DNA of 64,000 nt from Spiroplasma endosymbiont of Polydrusus cervinus (GCF_964019755.1 NZ_OZ026469.1:620001-684000), one strand, 5' to 3'; counted from the first letter of the stretch, positions 30,543 through 42,836 are shown. A program made the numbers and translations. Notes: generated by a model not told the origin, from the letters alone.

Positions 30543-31041
30543 TTATTTTTTTGGTTCTCGTTCGACAATAACATTAATGACGGGTAAACAACGATAACAA
30601 ACTTGCGCTTGGTCAAACATTCGTTTCGCTGCTTGATTATCCTCGCTATCCTCATATTTGTCATCATCATAAATAACTTCTTTAATCCCCGCTTGAATAA
30701 TAATCTTGGTACATTCAGTACAAGGAAACAAAGTTGTATAAATTCGACAATTCTCTAAGTTTGTTCGCGCACTTAAAATGGCGTTTAACTCTGCATGGGC
30801 AACATACGGATATTTTGTTTCTAAATACGCTCCTTCGCGTGCTCACGGAAAATAATCATCATTCAAACCACGCGGTAAGCCATTATAGCCTGTGGCTATA
30901 ATTTGATAAATTTGGTTAACAACAAACTCCCAACTTGTGTATGGGGGTCTTTACTGCGCATTGCACAAACATGAGCAACACTTAAGAAAAATCATCCCAT
31001 GATAAATAATCATCCCGTTTTTTGACTGTTAATACTGTCAA
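30543..31041 (-). pseudogene. dCMP deaminase (ComEB-like), one-base frameshift
   Basis: Converts dCMP to dUMP for thymidylate synthesis. The N-terminal frame, from a TTG at 31041 (or an unseen start), reads YLSWDDFFLSVAHVCAMRSK and DPHTQVG. The next frame continues NQIYQIIATGYNGLPRGLND, VAHAELNAILSART (His-Glu zinc site), TLFPCTECTKIII (Cys-Cys zinc site) and VCYRCLPVI. One base is missing near 30925. The rest is complete, so it is either a recent mutation or a sequence error. It overlaps the end of the rhomboid-like gene. Confidence 0.82.
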
Positions 31042-32408
31042 AAATTACCTAATCCGCCCAAGGCAAAAAGATTATCAAAACGAGTCTGACTATTTAATAA
31101 AAAGATTGGTCAATCCGGTTTGGGATAAAGATAATAATTATTTAACATGTCTTCAATGGCATTCCGACTCATTAATCCCGCACGTCAATAGCTTACTAAG
31201 ACATCAATTACTGCCCCACTATATGGTGGCACATAACGCATTCATAATAAGGTAATGACACTGACTGTTATCATTGTGACAATAATAAAGACTGGATATA
31301 ACATTGTTCAATTCACACGATGTGAGCGGTTAAATTCTAAGCCATAACCAATAGCACTCCCAACAAAAAAGCCAACAAAATTAATTAAATAATATGAATA
31401 ACCTAAAAAGATTGGCATTATTAACAGCCATAACATAATAATTAAAGTTCATTGATTGGCAATTAAAACCCCTAAATTTTCTTTCCCATAATTATAACTA
31501 AACAAACTTCCTCATAGAATTGCTAATAAAATTGTTGAACCACCAAAAATTCAATTCGGTAACACGGCCCCTAAAAATAAGCCCGCTAATGGGACCCCTA
31601 ACAATAAAATTACCGATAATCGTCAACGTCCTAACAAGGCTTCCACATAACGCGCAACGGTAAAAATCATAAATAAATTTAAAACTACTAATAATGAATT
31701 ACTTGAAAATAAGACATATGTTCATAATCGTCATCATTGGTTATTTCAAATTAATAAATCCCGGGTAATTCCCCCATAAACCAGTTGCGTTGCTTTTTCA
31801 CTTAATTCTTGCGTATTAAAAATCTGCGCTCCAAAAAAGATACCAATAAATGGAATCAGTAATAATAAGGCAATTAAAACTCACGTCACGCCTAGATTAT
31901 TGACACTTAACTTATCACTTAATTGCTTTAAATTTTTCGTTAATTTACTATTTGGGTCTTTAATGCCATCTAAAATTTCTTCTGTTGTCATTCCCACCAT
32001 TGAAGACTCGGTTTCACTACTTTCTTCTAACATGGTAATGTTCGGATAATAATTTTTTAACTGATCAAGATAATTATTTTTATTAACAAATAAGGTTACA
32101 TTACCACTATCATCTTTGTAAATTTGCGAACGATTTTCAATTAAAACAATTGATAAAATAGTAATTTTTGCGCGTTGAAATTTCTTATTTAAAAAAGTCT
32201 TTAACATTTTCACAATTTCATCATTAATGATGAAATTGTGAAATTCACCACTAAAATTATCAATAATTTTAATAATTTGAAATTCTTTACTATCAACTTT
32301 ATATAAGTAAGCATTATTATTATTTCGTGGTTTACTTTTATAAACACTGTATTTTTCTTGTTTTAAAAAATAATCAACTAGAGATAACTTATCTTTATCA
32401 AAACTCAT
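31029..32408 (-). CDS. Rhomboid-family membrane protein, catalytic His apparently missing
   Basis: Predicted 459 residues. The first ~170 are soluble. Then come six to seven membrane segments with WWRLWTYVLFSS and NLFMIFTVARYVEALLG, as in rhomboids. The serine motif is present as GGSTILLAILWG (usual GxSG), but the later A-H-x-x-G motif reads LINFVGFFVG, with Asn at the His position. So it may be a protease-dead homologue. Many TGA-coded Trp. Transcribed just upstream of the dCMP deaminase relic and 6 bp after rluD. Confidence 0.78.
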
Positions 32409-32414
32409 TGTTTT

Positions 32415-33335
32415 CTATCCTTTCTCGCGTAGTATTGCTAATCTTTGTTCAAACTCTTGTGGTAATGTTGCTGTTATTGTCAGAAATTGTTTTGTAACTG
32501 GATGAACAAATGTTAATTGATAAGCATGCAGATATTGGCCAAAAATTTCTTTTTTATCAGTACTTGTCCCATATAACGGATCACCCACACTTGGATGATT
32601 AATGTATTTTAGATGGACGCGAATTTGATGCGTTCGTCCTGTTTCTAATTCACACTCTATATAAGTATAATCATTAAACCGTTCAATTACAAGAATATTA
32701 GTCACTGCTTTTTTAGAATTTTTTGCGGTTACGGTCATTTTTTTGCGGTTATTTGGATCGCGACCAATTGGAGCATCTATTTTAGCCCGCTTTTCGGTAA
32801 TTTTACCATGAACAAGCGCTAAATACCGGCGTTGTAACTGTTTTGTTTGAATTTGTTCTTGCAACTGCTGATGAACAACATCATTTTTAGCAATAACTAA
32901 GACCCCTGTTGTTTGCCGATCAATTCGATGGACAATACCCGGACGTTGTTCACCACTAGCTGTTGACCAATCAACACCATGTGCTAATAAAGCATTCACT
33001 AAGGTATCATCTTGATGCCCTGGCGCGGGGTGAACAACTAAATTGTTTGCTTTATCAATCACCATTAAATATTCATCCTCATATAAAATTGTTAACAGCA
33101 TTGCCCTCGGGGTTAAGGGACTGGCCTTTGGTTCGGGTAATTCAATAATAATTTGATTGCCAATTTTACCAAGCGAATTTGCTCGCACCACTTGGTCATT
33201 AACTTGTACTTGTCTGGCGGTGATTAATTCTTGCACTTTTGTGCGAGAAAAAGGAGTTGGTTGCGTCTTAAAATAATCAGTTAAAATTTTATCAATACGA
33301 TTTGTTGTCGAAGCAATAAAAGTAATTTTAGCCAT
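32415..33335 (-). CDS. rluD: 23S rRNA pseudouridine synthase, RluD family
   Basis: Predicted 306 residues. An N-terminal S4 domain (about 15-75: FSRTKVQELITARQVQVNDQ) is followed by the catalytic domain with GIVHRIDRQTTGVLVIAKN, where the Asp of HRxDRxTSG is the nucleophile. LETGRTHQIRVHLKYI and HPSVGDPLYG are typical. The start at 33335 overlaps the lspA stop by 8 bp and is preferred over the ATG at 33398, which would run far into lspA. Order lspA-rluD is conserved in Firmicutes. Which uridine is modified cannot be told. Confidence 0.93.
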   Translation of the reverse strand: MAKITFIASTTNRIDKILTDYFKTQPTPFSRTKVQELITARQVQVNDQVVRANSLGKIGNQIIIELPEPKASPLTPRAMLLTILYEDEYLMVIDKANNLVVHPAPGHQDDTLVNALLAHGVDWSTASGEQRPGIVHRIDRQTTGVLVIAKNDVVHQQLQEQIQTKQLQRRYLALVHGKITEKRAKIDAPIGRDPNNRKKMTVTAKNSKKAVTNILVIERFNDYTYIECELETGRTHQIRVHLKYINHPSVGDPLYGTSTDKKEIFGQYLHAYQLTFVHPVTKQFLTITATLPQEFEQRLAILREKG

Positions 33336-33915
33336 TTGACTCAACATTTTCCTCGTGATTGCTACGGCGGCGTTCAAGATAAAATTTAATAATTTCAATT
33401 ATAATGGCAATAATTAGGACAATAACTCCTGCTGTTACTCAAGTATCAGCTAAATTAAAAATACTATACGGTGGAAATAAAATTCATGCCAGAAAGTCAA
33501 CAACGCCCCCTTGATTTCACATTCGGTCAATTAAATTGCCAAAGCCGCCCGTTGTAATCATGATTAAACCAACAACCGCCGGTTTACTATTAACATACAG
33601 AAAAATTCCAAATGCGATCAAGGTAATAACAACAGCGCCAATAATTACAACCGGAAGATTATTCGCATTTACCCCAAAGGCAATCCCTGTATTAACCATA
33701 AATTTAAAGTTAATAAAGCCATCCAAAAATTTAACTTCTGGCGCATCAGGACTATGCGATAATAAATGAAAAACTAATTCTTTAGTAATAATATCTAAAA
33801 TTAATAAGCCAATAAAAAGTGGTAAACAAACTTGCAGTTTGTATTTTCAAATATAATTCCGATTTTTAAAATGATCTTGAACATCGTGTCAGAATTGTTT
33901 TGTTCGTTCTTTCAT
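33328..33915 (-). CDS. lspA: Lipoprotein signal peptidase (signal peptidase II)
   Basis: Membrane aspartyl protease that processes prolipoproteins, here including the many lipoproteins of this window. Predicted 195 residues with four membrane helices and a ~35-residue N-terminal extension. Motifs: NTGIAFGV, GGFGNLIDRMW with one catalytic Asp, and GGVVDFLAW with the other. The gene lies between ileS and rluD. Start ATG at 33915, with AAAGGAGTT upstream. Confidence 0.95.
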
Positions 33916-33945
33916 TCGTTTTTAACTCCTTTATTTTTTTATATA

Positions 33946-36672
<2,727 letters not shown>

Positions 36673-36682
36673 CAGCGTTTTT

Positions 36683-36893
36683 TCCTTTCTGTCATAAAAA
36701 AAGCAAGACTATAAGAGCGCTTGGCGCGCGGTACCATCTTACTTTATAAATATTGCAATAATATTTACCTTTTTTGTTAATTTCTAATTGTAAAAACAAG
36801 AAATAATTATTTGCTGGCTATGATTAGCTCGCATCAACCTAATCTCGCTGGAATAGTCGTATCAAATAATCGTGGTTTGTTTTCTTATAATAA
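36683..36893 (-). promoter_or_regulatory. T-box leader of ileS
   Basis: On the minus strand the T-box core AAGATGGTACCGCGCG (36727-36742) is followed by a CG-rich hairpin and a T run (terminator/antiterminator). Upstream a stem I-like region contains GATGCGAG and AGCCAGC. An uncharged tRNA-Ile would stabilise the antiterminator. The exact specifier codon was not determined. Confidence 0.85.
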
Positions 36894-36905
36894 ATATTAC
36901 ACTAT

Positions 36906-37310
36906 TTATTTAATTTTGTTAATAATTTCTTTCTTAATCAATTCAGTAATTCGGTCACCATCATTAATAGAAAAAGCATAAATTCGTTTGTTGCGTTCTA
37001 AAAAATTATTAATGACTTTTAAAACAGCTTGGGAATTATGGCGATTATAATCAATGTCATCTAGTAAAACGGCAATCTCTTCTTTAAAAGCATAGAAAAA
37101 ATAAACGGCTTTCATAATAATGTGCCCCGTGTTATGACTGGTAACTTCAAAGGTTTCGCGTGATTTCTCAATATTATAACGCGAAATATGTTCTAAATGT
37201 TGCAATTCTTGTAAACGAAGCATTAATTCCCGGTTATCATATGTTAATTTTTCAATAAATTCATTTTGCTCATAAATAACTGTCCATAAATCTTTCTCTT
37301 GTTCTGCCAT
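36906..37310 (-). CDS. Coiled-coil protein at the divIVA position
   Basis: Predicted 134 residues. The N-terminal half (10-60) is a coiled coil (LWTVIYEQNEFIEKLTYDN, LRLQELQHLEHIS). The C-terminal half is helical, with LLDDIDYNRHNSQAVLKVI. In Firmicutes the gene between ylmH and ileS is divIVA, a cell-pole coiled-coil protein, so this may be a divergent counterpart. The typical DivIVA N-terminal motif is not visible, so the identification rests on synteny and shape. Confidence 0.6.
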   Translation of the reverse strand: MAEQEKDLWTVIYEQNEFIEKLTYDNRELMLRLQELQHLEHISRYNIEKSRETFEVTSHNTGHIIMKAVYFFYAFKEEIAVLLDDIDYNRHNSQAVLKVINNFLERNKRIYAFSINDGDRITELIKKEIINKIK

Positions 37311-37371
37311 ATTTTCACCTACTTTTATGCAAACTTTGCAATCGTAATTCGATAATGTTGATTTTTTGATG

Positions 37372-37805
37372 TGTAAATTGTAAATACCAAATCATAAAAA
37401 GTTAACTATTAATTTAGTTAACTTTTTTAAATTAATTTTTAAGTTAATTATAGGAGGTTGAAATTATGCAAATAAAGCAATATTTAATTTTGCGGTCGTT
37501 AGTAAAAAAGTATGGTAAAGATATTGTTATTAATACTGTCAATAAGATTACAAATGATATTGAAATTAAAAAGTAAAGAATAAATTATCCTGCGTAATTT
37601 ACAATCTTCAATTAACTTTCAATTACTTCCAACTGGTGGTTGTTGTGGTTTGGTTTATGGTTTATTACTCGCCGTTTTCACTATTATTTGGTTTTTCGCA
37701 ACTAATTAATGATGTTGTACTTGTTGCTGTTAATCCGATTGCTCCTAAAATACTTAAAATGTTATAATTTTATTAACTTTTTATGATTTAGTTTTACAGT
37801 ATACA
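37372..37805 (+). mobile_element. IS30-type mini-element lacking transposase
   Basis: 434 bp with both ends (TGTAAATTGTAAATACC... and ...GTTTTACAGTATACA). It keeps the intact 36-codon ORF and the lipoprotein-signal ORF (minus, start lost) but no transposase. The deletion joins the promoter palindrome to the right end through GTTATAATT, present at both places in full elements. It truncates ylmH on its right side. Confidence 0.8.
37466..37576 (+). CDS. 36-residue basic peptide encoded by the IS30-type element
   Basis: MQIKQYLILRSLVKKYG... ending NDIEIKK: a short basic amphipathic helix, then a second helix. TAGGAGGTTG lies 8 bp before the ATG, one of the strongest ribosome sites in the window. 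The intact copy at 42837 differs by three residues; two further copies are frameshifted. No family was recognised. It could be a transposition helper, a small toxin-like peptide or a leader peptide. Confidence 0.55.
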   Translation: MQIKQYLILRSLVKKYGKDIVINTVNKITNDIEIKK

Positions 37806-38192
37806 GACACTTAAATAGATATCCTTCGCTGTCAAATATAAATCGCCAAGTACACGCATTTCTAATTTCATTTGATTTAAAATAAAACCAAGAATTTGGT
37901 GATGTTGTAATAAGTCTTGTTTTGGTTGGTTCGCATGTAACATAATAGTATTATCAGCATGCTCATTAAAACTAACGGTTGCCCGAAAACCATTGACAAA
38001 AGGCTGATGAATTTGATAATCAGTAATCTTTTCTTGCCGTAAGATTGCTTCTAAAATAACAATTTGACGTAAATCAAGAAAATCAGTGTTCATAACATGA
38101 CCCCGCGTCCCTTGCTCACACCATCCTTTAATTTTATTAATTAACTCATAATCTTGTTAATAATGTTGTAATAACTGCGCCTTCTTAATCAT
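37794..38192 (-). pseudogene. ylmH: YlmH RNA-binding protein, nonsense codon and truncated by mini-element
   Basis: Starts MIKKAQLLQHY, overlapping the sepF end, then an in-frame TAA at codon 12. It continues in the same frame with YELINKIKGWCEQG, NTDFLDLRQIVILEAILRQE and HHQILGFILNQMKLEMRVLG, matching YlmH ('F-x-D-P-R' and 'H-R-D-x-L-G-x-L-x-x-L-G-I-x-R-x-x-x-G-D'). The S4 domain at the C-terminus is missing: the frame runs into the IS30-type end, which supplies SVCIL and the stop. Confidence 0.75.
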
Positions 38193-38606
38193 TTTTTCGC
38201 ACAGTAAAGTGGTGCGTGCGATGTTCAATTTTTTTGAACAGCACCATCAAATGCATACATCACACCACTAATGAAATCTAATAATCGGATTCGTTCTGCT
38301 TTTGGTATTTTCTCTAAATGGGCAATTAATTGCCCATTTGCCAATAATAAATCCGCCATTTTTGGAGCATCATGATAACTATCCGCAACAAAACCAGTTG
38401 TAATAACGCTAGTTGCACTGGCATCAGTTGGTTGCTTGTTCATTCCTTCACGCTCAAAAGTCACCTTTTGCAACGGGGCAGTGGTGACAGGAACAGGTTG
38501 GGGATTACTATGATCACTATAGACAATGGCTCAGTTAGACTATCACTAAAATCAATTCGTGACTGAGAATCGTAAATACTTCGTTTTTTTTCTTAAAAAT
38601 ACTCAT
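38185..38606 (-). pseudogene. sepF: SepF cell-division protein, three frameshifts
   Basis: SepF tethers FtsZ to the membrane. N-terminus MSIFKKK, then (frame 2) RSIYDSQSRIDFSDSLTEP, then (frame 3) SNPQPVPVTTAPLQKVTFER and the conserved core MADLLLANGQLIAHLEKIPK and RIRLLDFISGVMYAFDGAVQ. A last shift leads to KIEHRTHHFTVRKND. The shifts lie in an A8 run (~38586), near 38528, and in an A7 run (~38230). The core domain could be made alone from an internal start, but the N-terminal membrane anchor would be lost. Confidence 0.75.
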
Positions 38607-38611
38607 TATTA

Positions 38612-39844
38612 TCAACTACGACGAACAAATGGTGGTAAATCATCATCATCTTCATGGTCAATTACTTGACTATTATTAACATGTTCTCTTCGCGCATTAA
38701 TGCGACGGTTGGCATTTGCCGTTTCGCGTTCAGCATTTTCTGATAAATTAGTAAAATAACTTGGTCGCTTACGCGCCATATCTTGATCATTATCATCAAT
38801 TACATCTGGTTCACCTTCACGTATTGGTTTCGCCGCGGGACCTTCATATTCTTCCGAGGCAGTACGATAAGTATTATCCGAAGAACTAAAATTTTGTTCC
38901 TCATCAAAGCCAGTGGCAATAACTGTTACAATCATTTCATCGTCTAAATGTTCATTAACGGCTGTTCCAAAAATAATATTAACCTCGCCACCAATCGCTT
39001 GCTTAACAATATCAACCGCATCATTGGCATCGTTTAAAGTTAAGGTATTTCCACCAGTAACATTAATAATTGCATCACGAGCACCACGGATTGATGCTTC
39101 TAGCAATGGTGAAATTATTGCTTTATTAGCTGCTTCAATTGCTTTATCTTTCCCTGAACCAATCCCAATTCCAAATAAAGCGTTACCTTTATTTTTCATA
39201 ATGGTTTTAATATCAGCAAAATCTAAATTAATTAAAGAAGGAACAGCAATTAAATCAGTAATTGTTTGGACTCCCTGACGTAAAATATTATCTGCTTCTT
39301 TAAAAGAATCCTTTAAGGGAACGCCGCCAATTACTTCTAATAAACGATCGTTTGAAATAATAATTAATGAATCAACATGTTTACGTAGTTCTTCGGTTCC
39401 TTGAATGGCATAACTATTCCGCGCACGACCTTCAAAGGAAAATGGTGTTGTAATAATCCCAACAGTTAAAGCACCTTGTTCGCGAGCAAGTTTAGCAATA
39501 ATAGGAGTGGCCCCAGTTCCAGTTCCACCACCCATTCCAGCGGCAACAAAAACCATATCTGCTCCTTTTAAAGCTTCCTTAATTTCTTCCGCTGATTCAA
39601 TTGCTGCTTGACGACCAACATCCGGATTAGCGCCAGCGCCCAATCCTTTTGATGTTTCTTTTCCTAATACAATTTTATTTTTTGATTTTGAAACACTAAT
39701 AATTTGAGCGTCAGTATTGGCAACAATAAATTCAACGCCTTGTACACCGGCTTCAATCATGCGATTAACAGCATTATTACCACCCCCACCAATACCCATA
39801 ACTTTTATTGATGCGACTTGTTCATAATTATCAAAATTTTCCAT
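38612..39844 (-). CDS. ftsZ: Cell division GTPase FtsZ
   Basis: Tubulin-like GTPase forming the division ring. Predicted 410 residues. GTP-binding G-box MGGGTGTGATPIIA, GIGGGGNNAVNRMIEAGVQG near the N-terminus and the T7 loop LINLDFADIKTIM are intact. The C-terminal linker is followed by DDDLPPFVRRS, like the conserved tail that binds FtsA or SepF. AGTGGAGGAATT precedes the ATG. It lies 32 bp after ftsA. Confidence 0.97.
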   Translation of the reverse strand: MENFDNYEQVASIKVMGIGGGGNNAVNRMIEAGVQGVEFIVANTDAQIISVSKSKNKIVLGKETSKGLGAGANPDVGRQAAIESAEEIKEALKGADMVFVAAGMGGGTGTGATPIIAKLAREQGALTVGIITTPFSFEGRARNSYAIQGTEELRKHVDSLIIISNDRLLEVIGGVPLKDSFKEADNILRQGVQTITDLIAVPSLINLDFADIKTIMKNKGNALFGIGIGSGKDKAIEAANKAIISPLLEASIRGARDAIINVTGGNTLTLNDANDAVDIVKQAIGGEVNIIFGTAVNEHLDDEMIVTVIATGFDEEQNFSSSDNTYRTASEEYEGPAAKPIREGEPDVIDDNDQDMARKRPSYFTNLSENAERETANANRRINARREHVNNSQVIDHEDDDDLPPFVRRS

Positions 39845-39876
39845 AACCTTAATTCCTCCACTTTTTATATATTATA

Positions 39877-41229
39877 CTATTTATTTCACATTTTGGTAGT
39901 ATTTTTGTTGATATTGTTTTGTGAACCGTTTAAATATTGATTATTGAGGTTCATTGCCCCTGATGCTGGATTAGCTCCAATTCCTGGTTGCTGTCCATCA
40001 TAATAATGGTCAATTCGTTGGTCTTTTTTATCCACATTATTATTTAGATAACGAATATAACGATGATCAACGGATTGAATATTTGTGGCACTGACCTTAT
40101 TTGCTAAATGTTGATAATAAATATTCCCTAGTAAACCAGTGCATCATGTTTCTTTAGCCCCTAACGTTGATACAATGTAAACTGAAATATTTTTATCTTT
40201 ATTTAAAGCAAGTAGATTCTCTTTAAAACCACTAATTCGTAAAATTTCACCAACAACAATCACTGGATAGTCATAGCGCCCTAAGCTATTAGCTAACTTT
40301 TCACTTAATGTTTCCATTTCTTCTGTTAAAGCGTGATTAACAATCCGTTTTAAATCATAATGGGTAAAGTTTAATTGTGTTTGTTGTTGATGATCATATT
40401 TGCTATAAATAATTAAATTATCTTTACTATTATTATTTAAATTAATAATTTTATATAAATACTTTAGTGCTTGCTTGTTATCACAGCTTAAGACATTACG
40501 TAAACGCGTAATTATTTTTTTAATTCCACCCGAAATAATAATTTGTTCACACAATGTCTCACGTACAAAAACGTAAGCGGTAATATTATCATAATCTCAA
40601 TTAATAATTGTAATCCCGTTTTGTAAATCAACCGGCGATGCAATATTTCACGCAAGACTAAACCCTTCTGGAAGGATGCCCATAACTTTAATTTTGGCAT
40701 ATTTAAGAGTAGCAAAAATACTTTGAATAACTTGTTTTTTTGTTACATAAACTATTGCCTTAATACTTACTTTGTGCGCTGCCTGTCCGATTGGTGGCGC
40801 TGATAATGCTTTTTGTTCATTAAGAATATAACGATATGGTCGAATAAAAAAAGCAGTTTCATCGTCTAATAAAGGAACTTCTTTTGCTAATGTAATCAAT
40901 GAATCAATATCATTTTTGGTAATTAGTCGATCATGTGTTAAATTTAGCATTTTGGTTGAAGTTTTAATTGTCATATTATTAGCTGTAATACTAATTGCCA
41001 CCCGCTCAATTACAATTCTTAATTGACGATTTGCATCTTTAATTAAATTAACTAATTCTTTTGCAACATTTTTTTCATCAATAATAACGCCGTTGTCACA
41101 AAAATGATATTCAAGATGTCGTTTATAAAGCACTTTAATTTGTGATTCACTATAAACACCAACCATAAAACTAAAACTATAATTTTTGATTTCTAACACG
41201 GCATATACTTCTTTTAACTTATATTCCAC
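39877..41229 (-). CDS. ftsA: FtsA-like actin-fold division protein
   Basis: Predicted 450 residues. VYAVLEIKNYSFSFMVGVYS resembles the first actin-fold strand pair. The middle (ITANNMTIKTSTKML through VYVTKKQVIQSIFATLKYA) matches the FtsA inserted domain, and INWDYDNITAYVFVRETL plus VIVVGEILRISGF correspond to later nucleotide-binding strands. ATPase motifs are weak, as in other Mollicute FtsA. The C-terminal ~60 residues are Asn-rich. Start GTG at 41229, 8 bp after AGGAGG; the GTG at 41238 overlaps that site. Position between rsmH and ftsZ supports the call. Confidence 0.78.
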
Positions 41230-41262
41230 TTCGTTCACCTCCTTTTAAAAAGTGTTTGAATA

Positions 41263-42204
41263 TTATTTTACCCGTTCTAATATTCGTAACTTAGCACTGG
41301 TACTCCGATGATTAATAGTTTGCTCATTAATCGAGGGAACGAGTGCTTTTTTGGTAATAATTCGATAATTACTTTCAAAATGTGATATTACTGGTAATTG
41401 CTGATTTATTTCATAATTAGGATCTTGTGTTAAACTTTGAAAATATTTTTTAACAATACGATCTTCTAATGAATGAAACGAAATTACAACTAAGCGTCCA
41501 TGGACCGCTAATAGGGTTGTTGCTTGGCGTAATGACTCTTGTAAAACAAATAATTCTTGATTTACTTCAATCCGTAAGGCTTGAAAAACTCGTTTCGCCG
41601 GATGCTTCGCTTTTTTTAAAATTTTTTGCGGTAAGCTCTTTTTAATAATCTCAATAAGTTGGAAAGTTGTCACAATTTCTTGTTCATCCCGCGCAAGCAC
41701 AATGTTTTTAGCAAGCACTTTAGCAAATGGTTCTTCGCCATAATCTTGGAAAACTTTTGCTAACGCTGCTTGCGAATAAGTATTAACAATTGTTCTCGCG
41801 ATTAAACTTGCTGTTTGATTCATCCGCATATCCAAGGGACTATCATAACGATAACTAAAACCCCGTTTATAATCATCTAACTGTGGCGATGAAACTCCGA
41901 GATCATATAAAATCCCATTAACTGCTTTAATTTTCCGTAATTGCAATTCAGCAGCTAAATTAACAAAATTATTTTTAATAATTTCATAATTACGATATTT
42001 ACTTTGATGCAAAATTTGTTCCGAAGCAGTAATTGCTGCTTCATCTTGCTCAAAACAATATAACTTCCCATTTGGGAGATGCTTTAAAATTTCAAGACTA
42101 TGCCCCGCTCGCCCTAACGTGCAATCAACATAAACTTCATTTTTAATAATATTTAACCCGGCAATTGCTTCTTGTAATAAAACTGTTTGATGTTTAAATT
42201 CCAT
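41263..42204 (-). CDS. rsmH: 16S rRNA (cytosine-1402-N4) methyltransferase
   Basis: Methylates C1402 in the ribosomal P site. Predicted 313 residues, normal. MEFKHQTVLLQEAI, the SAM-binding YVDCTLGRAGHSLEIL, ILYDLGVSSPQLDDYKRGFS and VISFHSLEDRIVKKYF are all canonical. It starts 3 bp after mraZ; its ribosome site (TGAGGAAAAAA) lies inside the end of mraZ. Second gene of the dcw cluster. Confidence 0.97.
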   Translation of the reverse strand: MEFKHQTVLLQEAIAGLNIIKNEVYVDCTLGRAGHSLEILKHLPNGKLYCFEQDEAAITASEQILHQSKYRNYEIIKNNFVNLAAELQLRKIKAVNGILYDLGVSSPQLDDYKRGFSYRYDSPLDMRMNQTASLIARTIVNTYSQAALAKVFQDYGEEPFAKVLAKNIVLARDEQEIVTTFQLIEIIKKSLPQKILKKAKHPAKRVFQALRIEVNQELFVLQESLRQATTLLAVHGRLVVISFHSLEDRIVKKYFQSLTQDPNYEINQQLPVISHFESNYRIITKKALVPSINEQTINHRSTSAKLRILERVK

Positions 42205-42207
42205 CGG

Positions 42208-42639
42208 TTAAATTTTTTCCTCAAAATTCTTTGCTGCTTCTTCCATTACTGGTGCTTGGTCAATATATACTTCTCAAACTTTTGGATCTCATAATTCTAA
42301 GTGATCATTGTTTCCAATAATAACAACATCTTTACTAATTTTTACTTTATTTTGTAAAATAGACAAAATTTTAATTCGCCCAGCATTATCGAAAGTAGTT
42401 TCATCAGACATTGACATAATTTTTCTTGTCAAAGCCCGTCCTTCGGCTGTGGCTTGCCCGGTTGAAGCAACTTTTTCTGCTCACTTCAATCATTCGGCAT
42501 TATTACGAACATCAATACAACCATCAAAACCAAGCGAAATAAAGACTTTATCATCTTTAAACTGCTCTCTCATTTTAGAGGGAATTGTTAATCGTCCTTT
42601 ATCATCTAATGTATGGTTGTAAGTTCCTAATAATGCCAT
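42208..42639 (-). CDS. mraZ: Transcriptional regulator MraZ
   Basis: DNA-binding protein that controls its own division-gene operon. Predicted 143 residues. Two AbrB-like repeats with GTYNHTLDDKGRLTIPSKMR and TFDNAGRIKILSILQN, each with the D-x-x-G-R motif. TGA-coded Trp at four places (e.g. ELWDPKVWEVY). First gene of the leftward operon mraZ-rsmH-ftsA-ftsZ. Confidence 0.95.
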
Positions 42640-42662
42640 TTTGACCCATTCTCCCCCACTTT
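42632..42662 (-). promoter_or_regulatory. Possible MraZ operator upstream of mraZ
   Basis: Minus strand: AAAGTGGGGG, AGAATGGGTC, AAAATGGCAT, three imperfect repeats with a 10-bp period ending on the start codon. MraZ of other bacteria binds such direct repeats (AAAGTG-type in Mycoplasma). A TATAAT box (TAGTATAATAC) lies about 20 bp further upstream. Confidence 0.4.
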
Positions 42663-42836
42663 CATACATATTGTATTATACTATTTTCCATATTGCAACA
42701 TTTTTCCTAAACTTTTGCTGTAAATTGTGGATTGGTAACTGTAAATTGTAAATACCAAATCATAAAAAATTAACTATTAATTTAGTTAACTTTTTTTATA
42801 AGTTAATTTTTAAGTTAATTAAAGGGGGTTGAAATT

